The notes: a model not told the origin generated them from the letters alone. A stretch of DNA of 64,000 nt from an uncultured Ellagibacter sp. (GCA_934663775.1 CAKUKU010000007.1:1-64000), one strand, 5' to 3'. Counted from the first letter of the stretch, positions 31,396 through 40,950 are shown. Program-made: numbers and translations.

Positions 31396-32445
31396 GTGGC
31401 GCTTACGTTCGTAGACTTCATCACTCAGGCGATGGCTCAGCCCATCCTGTTCGTCATTTTGATCCTCGTCATCGGCGTGACCGCCGTGTCCGGCGCGACC
31501 GACGCGCCCAACGCCATCGCGACCGTCGTCTCCACCCGCTGTCTAAGTCCCAACACCGCCATCGCGCTTGCGGCCGTGTTCAACTTCATCGGCCTTGTCG
31601 GCATGACGTTCATCTCCACCGCCGTCGCGAAGACGATGTTCGGGATGGTCGATTTCTCAGGAGACACGAATGCTGCGCTTTTAGCCCTGGTTGCAGCCAT
31701 GATCGGCGCCATCGCATGGGGCGTTTTCTGCTGGGCGTTCGGTATCCCGTGCTCGAAGTCGCATTCGCTCATCGCCGGCATCACCGGCGGCGCCGTCGCG
31801 CTCAACGGGTGGGCGGGCGTGGTTCCCGCCGAATGGGCGAAGGTTATCTACGGCATGGTGTTTTCCCTGGTCGCAGGCTTTATTTTGGGATGGATATTCA
31901 CCAGGGCGATCGAGGCGCTCTTCCGCAGCGTGAACCGCGCGCACGCGAACCGCCTGTTCGTCGTCATCCAGGACCTCTGCGCCGTTGCGCTGTCGTTTCT
32001 CCATGGCGCGCAGGACGGCCAGAAGTTCATGTCCATCGCGATGCTTGGCGTCGCCTTGTCCTTCGGCAGCTCGACGCCCGACTCGAACGGCTTCCCGATG
32101 TGGATCATGATCGCGTGCTCGGCGGCCATCTCGCTCGGCACCGTCGTCGGCGGCAAGCGCATCATCAAGTCCGTCGGCATGGATATGGTGAAGCTCGAGA
32201 AATACCAGGGCGTCGCCGCGAACTTCTCGACCACGTTCACGCTTTTGTTCGCGAGCCTCACCGGCATGCCCGTCTCCACGAGCCACTGCAACACCTCCGC
32301 CATCATGGGCGTGGGCGCTTCGAAGTCCTTCAAGCGCGTGAACTGGGGAATCGCCAAGAACATGCTGCTCGCGTGGGTGATTACGTTCCCTGCATGCGGC
32401 GTGATCGGCTTCATCCTGGCGAAGGCGTTCATGCTGTTCGCGTAA
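31396..32445 (+). CDS. pit: Inorganic phosphate transporter, PiT family
   Basis: The 349-residue membrane protein shows the two PiT signature repeats. The N-terminal one is GATDAPNAIATVVSTRCLSP (about residues 33-52) and the C-terminal one GMPVSTSHCNTSAIMGVGAS (about 293-312). A further SKSHSLIAGITGGAVAL segment lies at about 116. Ten or so spans are visible. It imports metal-phosphate with protons. The start is a GTG after GGGGTAGCAC. No PhoU-like gene adjoins it. Confidence 0.9.
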   Translation: MALTFVDFITQAMAQPILFVILILVIGVTAVSGATDAPNAIATVVSTRCLSPNTAIALAAVFNFIGLVGMTFISTAVAKTMFGMVDFSGDTNAALLALVAAMIGAIAWGVFCWAFGIPCSKSHSLIAGITGGAVALNGWAGVVPAEWAKVIYGMVFSLVAGFILGWIFTRAIEALFRSVNRAHANRLFVVIQDLCAVALSFLHGAQDGQKFMSIAMLGVALSFGSSTPDSNGFPMWIMIACSAAISLGTVVGGKRIIKSVGMDMVKLEKYQGVAANFSTTFTLLFASLTGMPVSTSHCNTSAIMGVGASKSFKRVNWGIAKNMLLAWVITFPACGVIGFILAKAFMLFA

Positions 32446-32474
32446 GGCGCCCCGCTGCGCGCCTGGTCCTTCCG

Positions 32475-33905
32475 CTACGCGGCGCTTCCCGCCTTTTCCA
32501 TCTGCTTGCGATTGCGCGCCTCGATCTTTGCGCGCTCTTTCGCGTAGGTGCGCTTCCTCGCGAAAAGGTAGAGCGCGATCATCGTGGTGCCGGTGACGAT
32601 CCAGGTCACGGGGTAGATGTTCATGAGCGCCTCGAAGCTGCCGAGCAGCGGGAACAGCGTGAACACGTAGACGATGCGCAGCACGCACGACCCGATGATG
32701 ACCACGACCGTCGGTAGGATGGACCATCCCATGCCGCGCAGCGCCCCCGCCGTCACCTCGTAGGTGCTCGGCAGGCATTCCAAAAGCTCGACGTGCCACA
32801 TGCGCGTCCCGGCGAAGGCGAGCGCCCCCGCTTCGGTGGTGAAGATGCCCAGGTCGACGTCTCCGAGCCCCACGAACACAAGCGACAGCGCGAGCGAGAG
32901 CCCGAGGGAGAGCCCCATCGACCAGCCGAACACCTTATCGCAGCGCTTTAGCTTGCCGGCGGCGAAGTTCTGCCCGATGAACGTGACGGCCGCCTGCGAG
33001 AATGCACTTACGATGAAGTAGGTGTAGTACTCGAAGTTGAGCGCGGCGGTCGAGCCCGCGATCGCGTCGGTCCCGAAGCTGTTGATCGACGACTGGATGA
33101 CGATGTTGGAAAGCGAGAACACGACGCTTTGCAGCCCCGACGGCACGCCGATGTAGAGAATCTGGCGCAAGGCCCTGCGATCGATGCGCAGTTCGCGCAC
33201 GTCGAGGCGGAAGTCGTCTTCTTCGTGCATGAGCATCCACACCACGATGGCCGCCGCGAGCGCGTAGGAGATGACGGTGGCGGCCGCGATTCCCGCCGCC
33301 CCCGCGTGCAGGACGGCCACGGCGAGCACGTCGAGCGCGCAGTTCACGACGACGGAGACGACGAGCGCGTAGAGCGGTCGGCGCGTGTCGCCTTTCGCGC
33401 GCAGCACGGCGGATCCGAAGTTGAACACGAGGAAGAACGCGATGCCCGCGAAGTAGATGCGCAGGTAGCTAATCGACTCCGCGCGCGCCTCGGCGGGCAC
33501 GCCCACGCCGTCGACGACGAGGTCGGTGATGGCCATGCCGACGATCGTCACTGCCACGGCGCACACGATCGCGATGACGGCGGTGGTGTGCACGGCACCG
33601 CGGATCTTCGAGCGGTCGCCCTGCCCGATGCGCATGGCGATCGTGGCGTTCGTGCCGATGGACATCCCCACGAAAAAGCCGATGAACAGCGTGATGATGG
33701 GCGCGATGCCTCCGATGGCCGCAAGCTCGGTCGAGCCGAGGAAGCGCCCGGCGACGATGGCGTCGCATGAGTTGAACAGCTGCTGGAAGATGCTCGTGAG
33801 GGCAAGCGGGATGGCGAAGAGCACGAGTTTGCCCACGAGGGGCCCGTGCAGCATGTCGATGCTGTTACGGCTCGTCTTCTTCTCCATCGTGCTTTGCTCG
33901 GCCAT
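32475..33905 (-). CDS. MATE family efflux transporter
   Basis: The 476-residue membrane protein has twelve spans and opens (after a short tail) IDMLHGPLVGKLVLFAIPLA and LTSIFQQLFNSCDAIVAGRF, the first helix and the conserved D/GRF of MATE exporters. The second half begins similarly with YTYFIVSAFSQAAVTFIGQN FAAGK. It expels cationic drugs or metabolites in exchange for sodium or protons. Start 33905 follows GGAGAACACCGAAG. It is convergent with the phosphate transporter. Confidence 0.88.
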   Translation of the reverse strand: MAEQSTMEKKTSRNSIDMLHGPLVGKLVLFAIPLALTSIFQQLFNSCDAIVAGRFLGSTELAAIGGIAPIITLFIGFFVGMSIGTNATIAMRIGQGDRSKIRGAVHTTAVIAIVCAVAVTIVGMAITDLVVDGVGVPAEARAESISYLRIYFAGIAFFLVFNFGSAVLRAKGDTRRPLYALVVSVVVNCALDVLAVAVLHAGAAGIAAATVISYALAAAIVVWMLMHEEDDFRLDVRELRIDRRALRQILYIGVPSGLQSVVFSLSNIVIQSSINSFGTDAIAGSTAALNFEYYTYFIVSAFSQAAVTFIGQNFAAGKLKRCDKVFGWSMGLSLGLSLALSLVFVGLGDVDLGIFTTEAGALAFAGTRMWHVELLECLPSTYEVTAGALRGMGWSILPTVVVIIGSCVLRIVYVFTLFPLLGSFEALMNIYPVTWIVTGTTMIALYLFARKRTYAKERAKIEARNRKQMEKAGSAA

Positions 33906-34017
33906 CTTCGGTGTTCTCCATCCAGGGGGTTTGCTAAGTGCGGCTCTCTGTTTTACCGCGCGGGACGCCATGGCGCAAGGGGTGCGTGCGCAATCGCAAG
34001 CGAGCGGCATGCGCGCG

Positions 34018-34719
34018 CTAATGCGGTAACTTTGCGCTTGCGGGCAAGATGACGTCGTAGCGCACGGCCTTGCCGGCAAGCGAGTGGCTCGGCTTCACGC
34101 CGGCGAGGTTTGGCCCCTTCGCGGGGCGCTTCACGACCACCTTGCGCGGTGCGGCAGAAATCGCGGCTGCGAGCAAGGCATCCTCATCCTGGCAGGGCGC
34201 TTCCAGATGATGGATGAGCTGGAATTTCTTCTTGACCGCCGCACTCTTGCGGCGCTCGGGAAACATAGGGTCCAAATAAACCACGTCGGGCGCGCCGTCA
34301 AGATGCGCCATCGCCTCGATGCTGTTCTGCTCGAAAAGCTCCATGCGCGCTGCGACAGGGGCAAGTTCGGGGTCGGCTTGCGCGCGGGCGAGCGCGTCTC
34401 GCAGAAGCGCCGCAATCGTGGGGTCGGCCTCGTACATGCTCACGCGAAACCCCGCCGCGGCCAGCAGAAACGAGTCCTCGCCGAGCCCCGCCGTAGCGTC
34501 GATCGCCCAGGGCGCCTCAACCCCGCGCACCTTCGCCGCCCGAACGAGGAGCTCGCCTGCCAGGCGGTCCGGCCGCGTGCGGGGAAGCAGGCGCGAGAAA
34601 TCTCCGCGAACCTCCATCCCGCCGCCCACCAAGGCGAGCCCGTGCTCGTCGCGGCGAAGCGACACGTCGGGCGACACCGCGCCCTCGGCATCCTGCGTAT
34701 GTCGGTCGTGTTTGCTCAT
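34018..34719 (-). CDS. rsmJ: 16S rRNA m2G1516 methyltransferase RsmJ
   Basis: The 233-residue methyltransferase has the SAM site AIDATAGLGEDSFLLAAAGF (about 92-111), an acidic end of strand 2 (MYEADPTIAALLRDALARA), and the RsmJ catalytic block VVYLDPMFPERRKSAAVKKK (about 145-164). The late RKVVVKRPAKGPNLAG completes it. Order and length match RsmJ, which methylates G1516 of 16S rRNA. It lies 112 bases upstream of the MATE gene on the same strand. Confidence 0.85.
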   Translation of the reverse strand: MSKHDRHTQDAEGAVSPDVSLRRDEHGLALVGGGMEVRGDFSRLLPRTRPDRLAGELLVRAAKVRGVEAPWAIDATAGLGEDSFLLAAAGFRVSMYEADPTIAALLRDALARAQADPELAPVAARMELFEQNSIEAMAHLDGAPDVVYLDPMFPERRKSAAVKKKFQLIHHLEAPCQDEDALLAAAISAAPRKVVVKRPAKGPNLAGVKPSHSLAGKAVRYDVILPASAKLPH

Positions 34720-34756
34720 GGACTTAGCATTCTAGCGCATGAGGGCTCCCGAGACA

Positions 34757-34847
34757 GGGGTCGGGTGATTTGTCTCGCTTTCGCGTTACTCGTCTGACCG
34801 GGTCTCGGCTGATTCCCGTTAGGCAGTGAGGCGAACCACCCGACCCC
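34757..34847. repeat. Inverted repeat with GGGGTCGGGTG arms
   Basis: GGGGTCGGGTGATT (from 34757) is answered by AACCACCCGACCCC (to 34847), enclosing about 65 bases. GGGGTCGGGTGG also occurs near 19466 downstream of the VOC gene. It may be an intergenic repeat or the end signals of neighbouring genes. Confidence 0.45.
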
Positions 34848-34889
34848 CGCCTCGCCTCGTCCCACCTGGCAGGAAAAGTTGCGCTTGCG

Positions 34890-35729
34890 CTAGGAGCTGA
34901 GCGTGATAGCGTCACCAGGGGCGATGCCTGCGGCTTGCGGGCTTAGGATCACGATGGCGTGCATCCCCTCGAGGATTCCCGCTCTATCGGATTCGAGGTC
35001 GCCGCCGTCGATGTTGCTTTCCTTGGGATATTTGCCCGAGGCGGAGGCGTATGCCGGATACAGCCAAAGGCTCAGGTGGAGGCGCGATTCCCTCGCGGTG
35101 AGGATCGTCGCCGACAGCGTCTCGTTGCCGTGGCGGATCTCAACCACGTCGCCCTTGCGGAAGGTGCCCAGGCGCACGATTCCCGCAATCGCAATTGCGC
35201 CCTTGTAGCGCTTGATGTTCGGAAGGCCGACTCGTAAGGGCTTGAGCTTCGGCATGTTCATGACCTCGAGCACCTCGAAAGCGTTTTTGGCGCCGGCGAA
35301 TTCCTGCCGCGTTTCTTCGCGATACGAACCGATGCTTGCCAGCTCAGCCCGCACTTGGCCAGAGGTCAGCTTTGCGAGCGGGTCGAAGTTCAAATGCTCG
35401 GTGTAGCTGGTGGTGCTGTTGTCGATGATGCTGTACTCGTCTGTGTAGAAGAGCTCGTTTTTGATCGCGGTGAGAATAGGCCGCCCGCCGTCTTCCGGCT
35501 TAACGCGGACGTAGCTATCGCCCTCTTTCTCGTAGAAGTACTTCTTGTCTTTCTCGTAATACATCGGATACTTGATGCGCAGCTTGGAGGCGCAGTCCTT
35601 GCAAAGCCAGCCGTCCACGAGCTTCGCTCCGCAGGTTTCGGTGATGGGGCTGAAGGCCGTGTTCTTCATGATGGCTCCGCAACCTGGGCAAATGAATTCT
35701 TTCGGGCCTGTCTTATCCACTTTCGCCAT
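34890..35729 (-). CDS. Zinc-ribbon protein (DUF4428-like N-terminus) with a beta-domain
   Basis: The 279-residue protein starts with a treble-clef-like zinc site: FICPGCGAIMKN, ETCGAKLVDGWLCKDCASKL (cysteines at about 14, 17, 33, 42, 45). This resembles the DUF4428 domain seen in bacterial proteins with later PH-like modules. The middle (EEFAGAKNAFEVLEVMNMPK) is mixed. The end has a small barrel-like part (IAIAGIVRLGTFRKGDVVEI and LSATILTARESRLHLSL). No enzyme motif is seen. ATG 35729 after AAAGGAGC is used. It stands alone; the role is unknown. Confidence 0.65.
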   Translation of the reverse strand: MAKVDKTGPKEFICPGCGAIMKNTAFSPITETCGAKLVDGWLCKDCASKLRIKYPMYYEKDKKYFYEKEGDSYVRVKPEDGGRPILTAIKNELFYTDEYSIIDNSTTSYTEHLNFDPLAKLTSGQVRAELASIGSYREETRQEFAGAKNAFEVLEVMNMPKLKPLRVGLPNIKRYKGAIAIAGIVRLGTFRKGDVVEIRHGNETLSATILTARESRLHLSLWLYPAYASASGKYPKESNIDGGDLESDRAGILEGMHAIVILSPQAAGIAPGDAITLSS

Positions 35730-35941
35730 GACGGGCTCCTTTCGTTGGGGAACGGGACAATGCTGGTAGCGCCATCGCCGTTGAGATAGAAACAGTATAA
35801 CAGCGAGAGCCTCTCCCAAAGGACGATTTGCGAGCGATGCAATCTGGACAGCAGACGCTCAGCGCCATCTTCAAGCGCCTCGGCGCCCGTTATTTCGTGA
35901 CCGCGCATGCCAGCAAGCATCCTGGTAGGGCGCAAGGTCGG

Positions 35942-37303
35942 CTATCTTGCGGATTGCGCAATCGCCGCAGGGCGGAAGAGCGCGAGCGCGCTGGCGATGA
36001 GCAACGCCGTTGTCCCGAGGCTTACGGGGTATGCGGCCATGATGGTGGCGAAAGTGGGGCTTGCCGGGAAGATGAAGGCTACCCAGAGCAGTCTGACGCC
36101 GCATACGCCCACCACGGTAAGCAGCGACGGTGGCAGCGAAATGCTGAACCCCCGCAAGTATCCCGACATGTTCTCGTACGCCATGCTAAAGATGTACGCC
36201 GGGAAGACGACGCAGATGCGCACATAGGCTATTGCGATGACGTCCGCATCCGAGGTGAACAGCGACAGCACCGCCTGCCCTTGCCAAATCATGAGGGCGA
36301 TCATGGCGCAGGCGACGACGCCATCTTCGATAAGGCAGATCTTGAGCGTGCTTTTGCAGCGAGCGAAGTCGCCTGCGCCGCGACTTTGCCCGACGAAGGT
36401 GGTGCATGCCTGGCTAAACGAGTTGAGCAGGCTGTAGCAAACGAACTCCAGCGCAAGCGCTGCGGACGACGCAGCCACCACCTGCGTACCGAGGCTGTTG
36501 ATGCACGTTTGGATGACGATGTTGGCAATCGCGAAGACCGCGCCTTGGATTGCGGCGGGCAACCCGATGCGGATGATGGATACTGTCGAACTGCGGTCGG
36601 GCCGAAGGCGAGAGAGCTCGACTCGGATCGGGTCTTCGGCTTTGAGCAGTCGCGCGAAGAGGAACGCGGCGCTGGCTAGGTAGCTGATTACCATCGCCAA
36701 GGCAACGCCGGCGACGCCCCATCCGAGGATGGGCACGAACGCCACGTCGAGAAGCGCATTCAGTGCCGCTGATACGGCGAGCGCGATCAGCGGCATGCGC
36801 GTGATGCCGACGCTTCTAAAGATTGCCGCTTCGAGGTTGTAGAGCAGGATTGCAGGAATGCCTATCAGGTATATGCGAAGGAACAGAAGGGCCTCATCGA
36901 AAACTTCCGCCGGAACACTCAGGCATTGCAGTGTTGGCTCGGCGACGCATTCCATCGCGATGGCCACCGCGACTCCGATGAGCGAAAGCGCGACGGCGGT
37001 ATGCGCGCAACGGTTCGCCCGCACCTTGTCTTTGGCCCCAACGGCGTATGCGATCGTGACGTTCGCTCCGAGTGAAAGGCCTATGAATAGTTGGATAACA
37101 AGGCTTGTCAGTGGCAGGTTCGACCCGACTGCTGCCATGCCGATTGCCCCTCCGTCGGACGAGAAATGCCCGATCATCAGCGTGCCGACGAGGTTCGAGA
37201 GTTGCTCGAGGATGTTGGTGGCGGCAACGGGCATGGCGAAGAGCGGAACGCTTTTCCATAGGGATCCATGCAAGATGTCAAGTTGGTCGTGCTTCTTCGC
37301 CAT
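35942..37303 (-). CDS. MATE family efflux transporter
   Basis: The 453-residue membrane protein begins LDILHGSLWKSVPLFAMPVA and ATNILEQLSNLVGTLMIGHF, the MATE first-helix pattern, and has twelve spans with a mirrored second half (LLNSFSQACTTFVGQSRGAG). It differs clearly from the other MATE gene 2 kb away, so the two are not a recent duplicate. Exporter of unknown compounds. AAGGAGC precedes the ATG. The aldo-keto reductase ends 51 bases upstream and may share the transcript. Confidence 0.88.
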   Translation of the reverse strand: MAKKHDQLDILHGSLWKSVPLFAMPVAATNILEQLSNLVGTLMIGHFSSDGGAIGMAAVGSNLPLTSLVIQLFIGLSLGANVTIAYAVGAKDKVRANRCAHTAVALSLIGVAVAIAMECVAEPTLQCLSVPAEVFDEALLFLRIYLIGIPAILLYNLEAAIFRSVGITRMPLIALAVSAALNALLDVAFVPILGWGVAGVALAMVISYLASAAFLFARLLKAEDPIRVELSRLRPDRSSTVSIIRIGLPAAIQGAVFAIANIVIQTCINSLGTQVVAASSAALALEFVCYSLLNSFSQACTTFVGQSRGAGDFARCKSTLKICLIEDGVVACAMIALMIWQGQAVLSLFTSDADVIAIAYVRICVVFPAYIFSMAYENMSGYLRGFSISLPPSLLTVVGVCGVRLLWVAFIFPASPTFATIMAAYPVSLGTTALLIASALALFRPAAIAQSAR

Positions 37304-37353
37304 GCGGTCGGGTCTGCTCCTTCGTTAAAATCGCTTACTAACTAATCGCGGTG

Positions 37354-38202
37354 CTACTTCTGGCCTTCGACGTTCGGGTGCCAGGTTGCGTAGAATGCGA
37401 TCTTCTCGGCGGTGCGCTCGTAGAAAGGCTTCCCTTGATCGAGTGCGGCCATGGCTTCCATGTCCTCATCGGAAAGCTCAAAGTCGAAGATGTCGATGTT
37501 GTCGGCGATGTGAGAGGGGGTCTTCGATCCAGGGATCACGATGTTGCCCTGCTGGACATGCCAGCGCATGATGACCTGCGCCGCGGTCTTGCCATATTTT
37601 TCAGCGAGCTCGGAAACGACAGGCTCCTCAAGGATGCTCTTGTTGTCGCGTCCGCCAAGCGGGTACCAGGACTGCAGCGCGATGTTGTGCTTGTCCAAGA
37701 GTTCCTTCAGCTCGGTCTGCGGGAAATAGGGGTGGCATTCCACCTGGATCAGCGCCGGAGTGATCTCGCAGTGCGCAAGGAGATTCTCGATTTCTGCCTT
37801 GTTGAAGTTTGAGATGCCGATAGAGCGCAGCTTGCCGGCCTTGTATGCGGCCTCTAGCTTTGCGTAACCCGCAAGGTAATCGCCTGCGGGCTGATGGAGA
37901 ATCATGAGGTCGATGTAGTCGGTCCCCAGGTGCTCAAGCGTCTCGTCCACGGCGGTGTCGGACTCGTAGAAGCACGGCCAGAGCTTGGTTTCCAGGAAGA
38001 CTTCCTCGCGGGCGCGGCCAGAATCGCGTATGCCGCGGCCAACCGCACGCTCGTTCACGTAGGCGTTCGCCGTGTCAATGAGCTCGTAGCCGTTGTCGAG
38101 GGCATATGCGACGGATGCTTGGGCGTCGTCGGGAGCGAGCAGATAGGTTCCAAGGCCCACTTGCGGTATTTTCACGTCGTTGTTGAAAGTGATGTACTGC
38201 AT
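37354..38202 (-). CDS. Aldo/keto reductase
   Basis: The 282-residue NADPH enzyme shows the catalytic tetrad of the family: D and Y in ELIDTANAYVNERAVG (about residues 41-56), K in FLETKLWP, and H in IDLMILHQP. It also has GISNFNKAEIENLLA and IVIPGSKTPSHI (NADPH phosphate site). It reduces aldehydes or ketones. ATG 38202 follows GAGAAAGGAAAGCC; the longer ORF start is rejected. It is divergent from a LysR gene across a 121-base gap with a 7-base inverted repeat. Confidence 0.88.
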   Translation of the reverse strand: MQYITFNNDVKIPQVGLGTYLLAPDDAQASVAYALDNGYELIDTANAYVNERAVGRGIRDSGRAREEVFLETKLWPCFYESDTAVDETLEHLGTDYIDLMILHQPAGDYLAGYAKLEAAYKAGKLRSIGISNFNKAEIENLLAHCEITPALIQVECHPYFPQTELKELLDKHNIALQSWYPLGGRDNKSILEEPVVSELAEKYGKTAAQVIMRWHVQQGNIVIPGSKTPSHIADNIDIFDFELSDEDMEAMAALDQGKPFYERTAEKIAFYATWHPNVEGQK

Positions 38203-38239
38203 GGCTTTCCTTTCTCTAAATGAAATGCACTGATGTCGT

Positions 38240-38290
38240 GCAAGTTCAACTATAGGTGCGCTAAACTGGCACGCAGTACAGATAACTTGC
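38240..38290. promoter_or_regulatory. Inverted half-sites in the AKR/LysR gap
   Basis: GCAAGTT (38240-38246) and AACTTGC (38284-38290) face each other across 37 bases in the gap between the divergent aldo-keto reductase and LysR genes. Such widely spaced symmetric half-sites fit recognition and activation sites of a LysR tetramer. Confidence 0.4.
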
Positions 38291-38323
38291 AAGCTGCTTA
38301 ACGAATTATGAAAGGCGTATCTC

Positions 38324-39157
38324 GTGAATATCACGGAACTCAAGCAATTGGTGGCAGTGGGGGAGCTGGAGTCGTTCTCGGAGGTTGCGCGCCGCTTCTA
38401 CGTCTCAACGCCGACGGTAACCCGCGCCATGAAGCGCATCGAGCGCTGCTACGGCGTCGAGCTGTTCGTGCATGGGAAGAACAAAGTCGAGCTCAACGAC
38501 GCCGGGCGGCTTGCCGTTGCGGGGGCTCGGCGCATCTTGCGCGAGATCGACGCATCCATCGCCGAGGTGCGCGCCTATGATCGCAGCTTGCGAACGATCG
38601 ATTTGGTGTCGTGCGCGCCAGCTCCTCTTTGGGTGATCGCGCCACGTGCGTCGCAGCGATATCCCGGCATGGCGCTCACTACGCGCGTCGCGAATTTGGA
38701 GAAAACGCGTGAGGCGCTGGAGGCGGGGGACTGCGATGTGGCGGTGCTGCCGTATCGCCCCAAGGAAGAGGGGGTCGTCTGCTCGCACGTTCTCGATGAG
38801 CATCTGCTTCTGTGCGTGCCGCGCGATCATATGCTGGCCGGGCGCGAGCGTGTGTCGTTGGAGGAGATGAACGGCTTCAACTTCCTACTTGGCACTGACC
38901 TGGGCTTTTGGAACGATGTTGTGCGAAAGCGACTTCCCGCCTCGCGCTTCCTCGTTCAGGATGACGAGTTCTCGCTTGCCGAGCTCATCCGCACGTCAAC
39001 GCTGCCGTGTTTCGCCACCGACGTGAGCATCGAGCACCGTTATCGCGACCTTGGCGAGAACCGCGTTGGCATTCCCATAACGGACTCCGAGGTCAACGTA
39101 TCGTTTTGGCTTGTCGCGCGAAAAGATGCCGTCGACAAGGTCAGCCGTCTGTTTTAA
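38324..39157 (+). CDS. LysR family transcriptional regulator
   Basis: The 277-residue regulator starts with a GTG and the winged helix NITELKQLVAVGELESFSEV then ARRFYVSTPTVTRAMKRIER (about residues 1-42). The effector domain follows (IDLVSCAPAPLWVIAPRASQ, GDCDVAVLPYRP, VLDEHLLLCVPRDHML). It is somewhat shorter than the usual 300. It is divergent from the aldo-keto reductase and likely controls it in response to a small ligand. Confidence 0.85.
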   Translation: MNITELKQLVAVGELESFSEVARRFYVSTPTVTRAMKRIERCYGVELFVHGKNKVELNDAGRLAVAGARRILREIDASIAEVRAYDRSLRTIDLVSCAPAPLWVIAPRASQRYPGMALTTRVANLEKTREALEAGDCDVAVLPYRPKEEGVVCSHVLDEHLLLCVPRDHMLAGRERVSLEEMNGFNFLLGTDLGFWNDVVRKRLPASRFLVQDDEFSLAELIRTSTLPCFATDVSIEHRYRDLGENRVGIPITDSEVNVSFWLVARKDAVDKVSRLF

Positions 39158-39259
39158 GGAGCGCGCAAGGGGGACCCACGTTGGCGGCATATGCGCTAAG
39201 CTGCATGAATCGAGCGAAGGAGCGGGGCAGCTCAGTTTGGAGCGGTTCTACCTTTTATT

Positions 39260-39982
39260 ATGTCGTCCATCTTCGATTTCGGTCCAGGTGGGCGGGCGGA
39301 GGAGTTGACCAGATTGGGCAAATCATCGGGTGTCGGCGCGGCCGGGCGAAGCCTTCTGCGCTACGCTAAGGAGAACCGCGCGCTCGTGGTGGCGTCGCTG
39401 TGCGCCATCGTGTTCGTGATGTTGCTGGAGGATGTGCTCAGCGAAGAGAGCATGAAGCTCGATGCGGCAGCGTGGTGGCTGTTCGGCGAGCATCTGCGCC
39501 AACCGTGGCTCACGCCCATCATGGAGAGCTTCTCGGCGCTGGCCACGCCGGTGACGCTCTTGGTGGTGCTTTGCGTTGCCGCCGCGTTCGTGCCGGTCAA
39601 GCGCCCAGGTTGGTTCAATGTAGCGAATTTGGGGCTGGTGCTGCTCTTGAACCAGGTGATGAAGTTCGCCATCCAGCGCCCGCGCCCCGACGTGCTCCGA
39701 TTGGCGGACGTATCCGGGTTCAGCTTCCCCTCGGGGCATTCCATGGCTGCGATGGCTGTTTTCGGCTTGCTGGCGTGGTGCGTGTGGCGCTACGAGAAGA
39801 ATCCGCGCCGCCGCATCGTGTTGATGTGTCTGTTCGCGCTGGTCATCGTGATGGTGGGGGTCAGTCGCATCTATCTGGGAGCCCATTATGCGAGCGACGT
39901 TTTGGGCGGCTTTTGCGTCTCGATGATTTGGCTCGTGCTCTACACAAAGGTCATAGCCCCAGCCCTCGGGCTGATCGAGTAG
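39260..39982 (+). CDS. PAP2 family phosphatase
   Basis: The 240-residue membrane protein holds the three PAP2 motifs: K..RPRPD in KFAIQRPRPDVLRLADV (about residues 135-151), PSGH in FSFPSGHSMAAMAVFG and SR.....H in VSRIYLGAHYASDVLGG. About five or six spans. It dephosphorylates lipid phosphates such as undecaprenyl pyrophosphate at the outer face. The ribosome site (GGAGCGG) is rather far from the ATG at 39260, so a slightly later start is possible. Confidence 0.85.
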   Translation: MSSIFDFGPGGRAEELTRLGKSSGVGAAGRSLLRYAKENRALVVASLCAIVFVMLLEDVLSEESMKLDAAAWWLFGEHLRQPWLTPIMESFSALATPVTLLVVLCVAAAFVPVKRPGWFNVANLGLVLLLNQVMKFAIQRPRPDVLRLADVSGFSFPSGHSMAAMAVFGLLAWCVWRYEKNPRRRIVLMCLFALVIVMVGVSRIYLGAHYASDVLGGFCVSMIWLVLYTKVIAPALGLIE

Positions 39983-39996
39983 GTTGTGACCTGGCA

Positions 39997-40950
39997 TCAG
40001 CTGAATCGCGGCGAGTCTGCGAGTTTCTCGGTAGAGAAGATTCGGCGTGCAGCGGTCTCGTACTCGTCGGCGCGGCGGAGTTTTCTTATGGCGCGGTGAA
40101 CTGAGCTTGGATCAGCGAAGGCGCACTTGGTGTAGCTCCACCACTCCTTCATGCGGAACACTGCGTTGCCACCCATGTCGTTGGTGTAGGTTTCGTAAAG
40201 CTTGTCGTGGAAGAGCTTGAGCTCCGTGAGGGCGAGGCTTTCGCCGCCGCGGATTTCGCGTGCGAGTGCCGGATTGGCGAGGATGCCTCGGCCGAGCATG
40301 ACGTGGCGCGTCTGCGGGTAAGCTGCGAGCAGCGCGCCGTAGTCGTCTTGCGTGAAGATGTCCCCGTTGTAGGCCACGGGAAACGGTGCGCGCTCGAGCG
40401 TTTTGCCGTAAAGCTCCTGGCGCGGAGTGCCGCTGTAGAAATCCTTCTGCACGCGGGGGTGGACGATGAGCTCTGAGATGCTGTAGCGACAAAACAGCTC
40501 GATGAGCTCGTTATACTCGTCGTCGCTTGCGATGCCGACGCGCGTTTTGACCGAGACCGGCAAAGGCGATCGCTCGCACACGTCGGCGAGAAACGCCTCG
40601 AGTCTGGGCAGGTTGCGCAAAAGGCCGGAGCCCTTCTCCTTGGCGACGACCGTCCCCGAGGGGCAGCCGAGGTTAAGGTTCACTTCCTTGTAGCCCATGT
40701 CGGTGAGAAGCTGCGCTGCCCACACGAACCTGTCGGCGTCGTTAGTCAAAAGCTGGGGTACGACATCGAGACTCTGGTTGTTGGCGGGGTCGAGCTCGCG
40801 GAGGTAACGTTTGCTAAGAGGCGCTCCGACTTGGGGGAGCGGCGAGATGAAGGGCGTGTAGTAACGGTCGAGTGCGCCGAAAACTTCCGTATGGGCGCGG
40901 CGAAACGCATATCCGGTGATTCCCTCCATGGGAGCGAGCGACAGCTGCAT
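39997..40950 (-). CDS. dus: tRNA-dihydrouridine synthase
   Basis: The 317-residue flavoenzyme starts QLSLAPMEGITGYAFRRAHT (FMN site APM.G.T), has the catalytic cysteine in VNLNLGCPSGTVVAKEKGSG (about residues 86-105), VSVKTRVGIA and VAYNGDIFT, and HVMLGRGILANPAL. It reduces uridines of tRNA using NADPH and FMN. The ATG at 40950 follows AGGAGGCGG. Its end meets that of the PAP2 gene 14 bases away, convergent. Confidence 0.88.
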   Translation of the reverse strand: MQLSLAPMEGITGYAFRRAHTEVFGALDRYYTPFISPLPQVGAPLSKRYLRELDPANNQSLDVVPQLLTNDADRFVWAAQLLTDMGYKEVNLNLGCPSGTVVAKEKGSGLLRNLPRLEAFLADVCERSPLPVSVKTRVGIASDDEYNELIELFCRYSISELIVHPRVQKDFYSGTPRQELYGKTLERAPFPVAYNGDIFTQDDYGALLAAYPQTRHVMLGRGILANPALAREIRGGESLALTELKLFHDKLYETYTNDMGGNAVFRMKEWWSYTKCAFADPSSVHRAIRKLRRADEYETAARRIFSTEKLADSPRFS

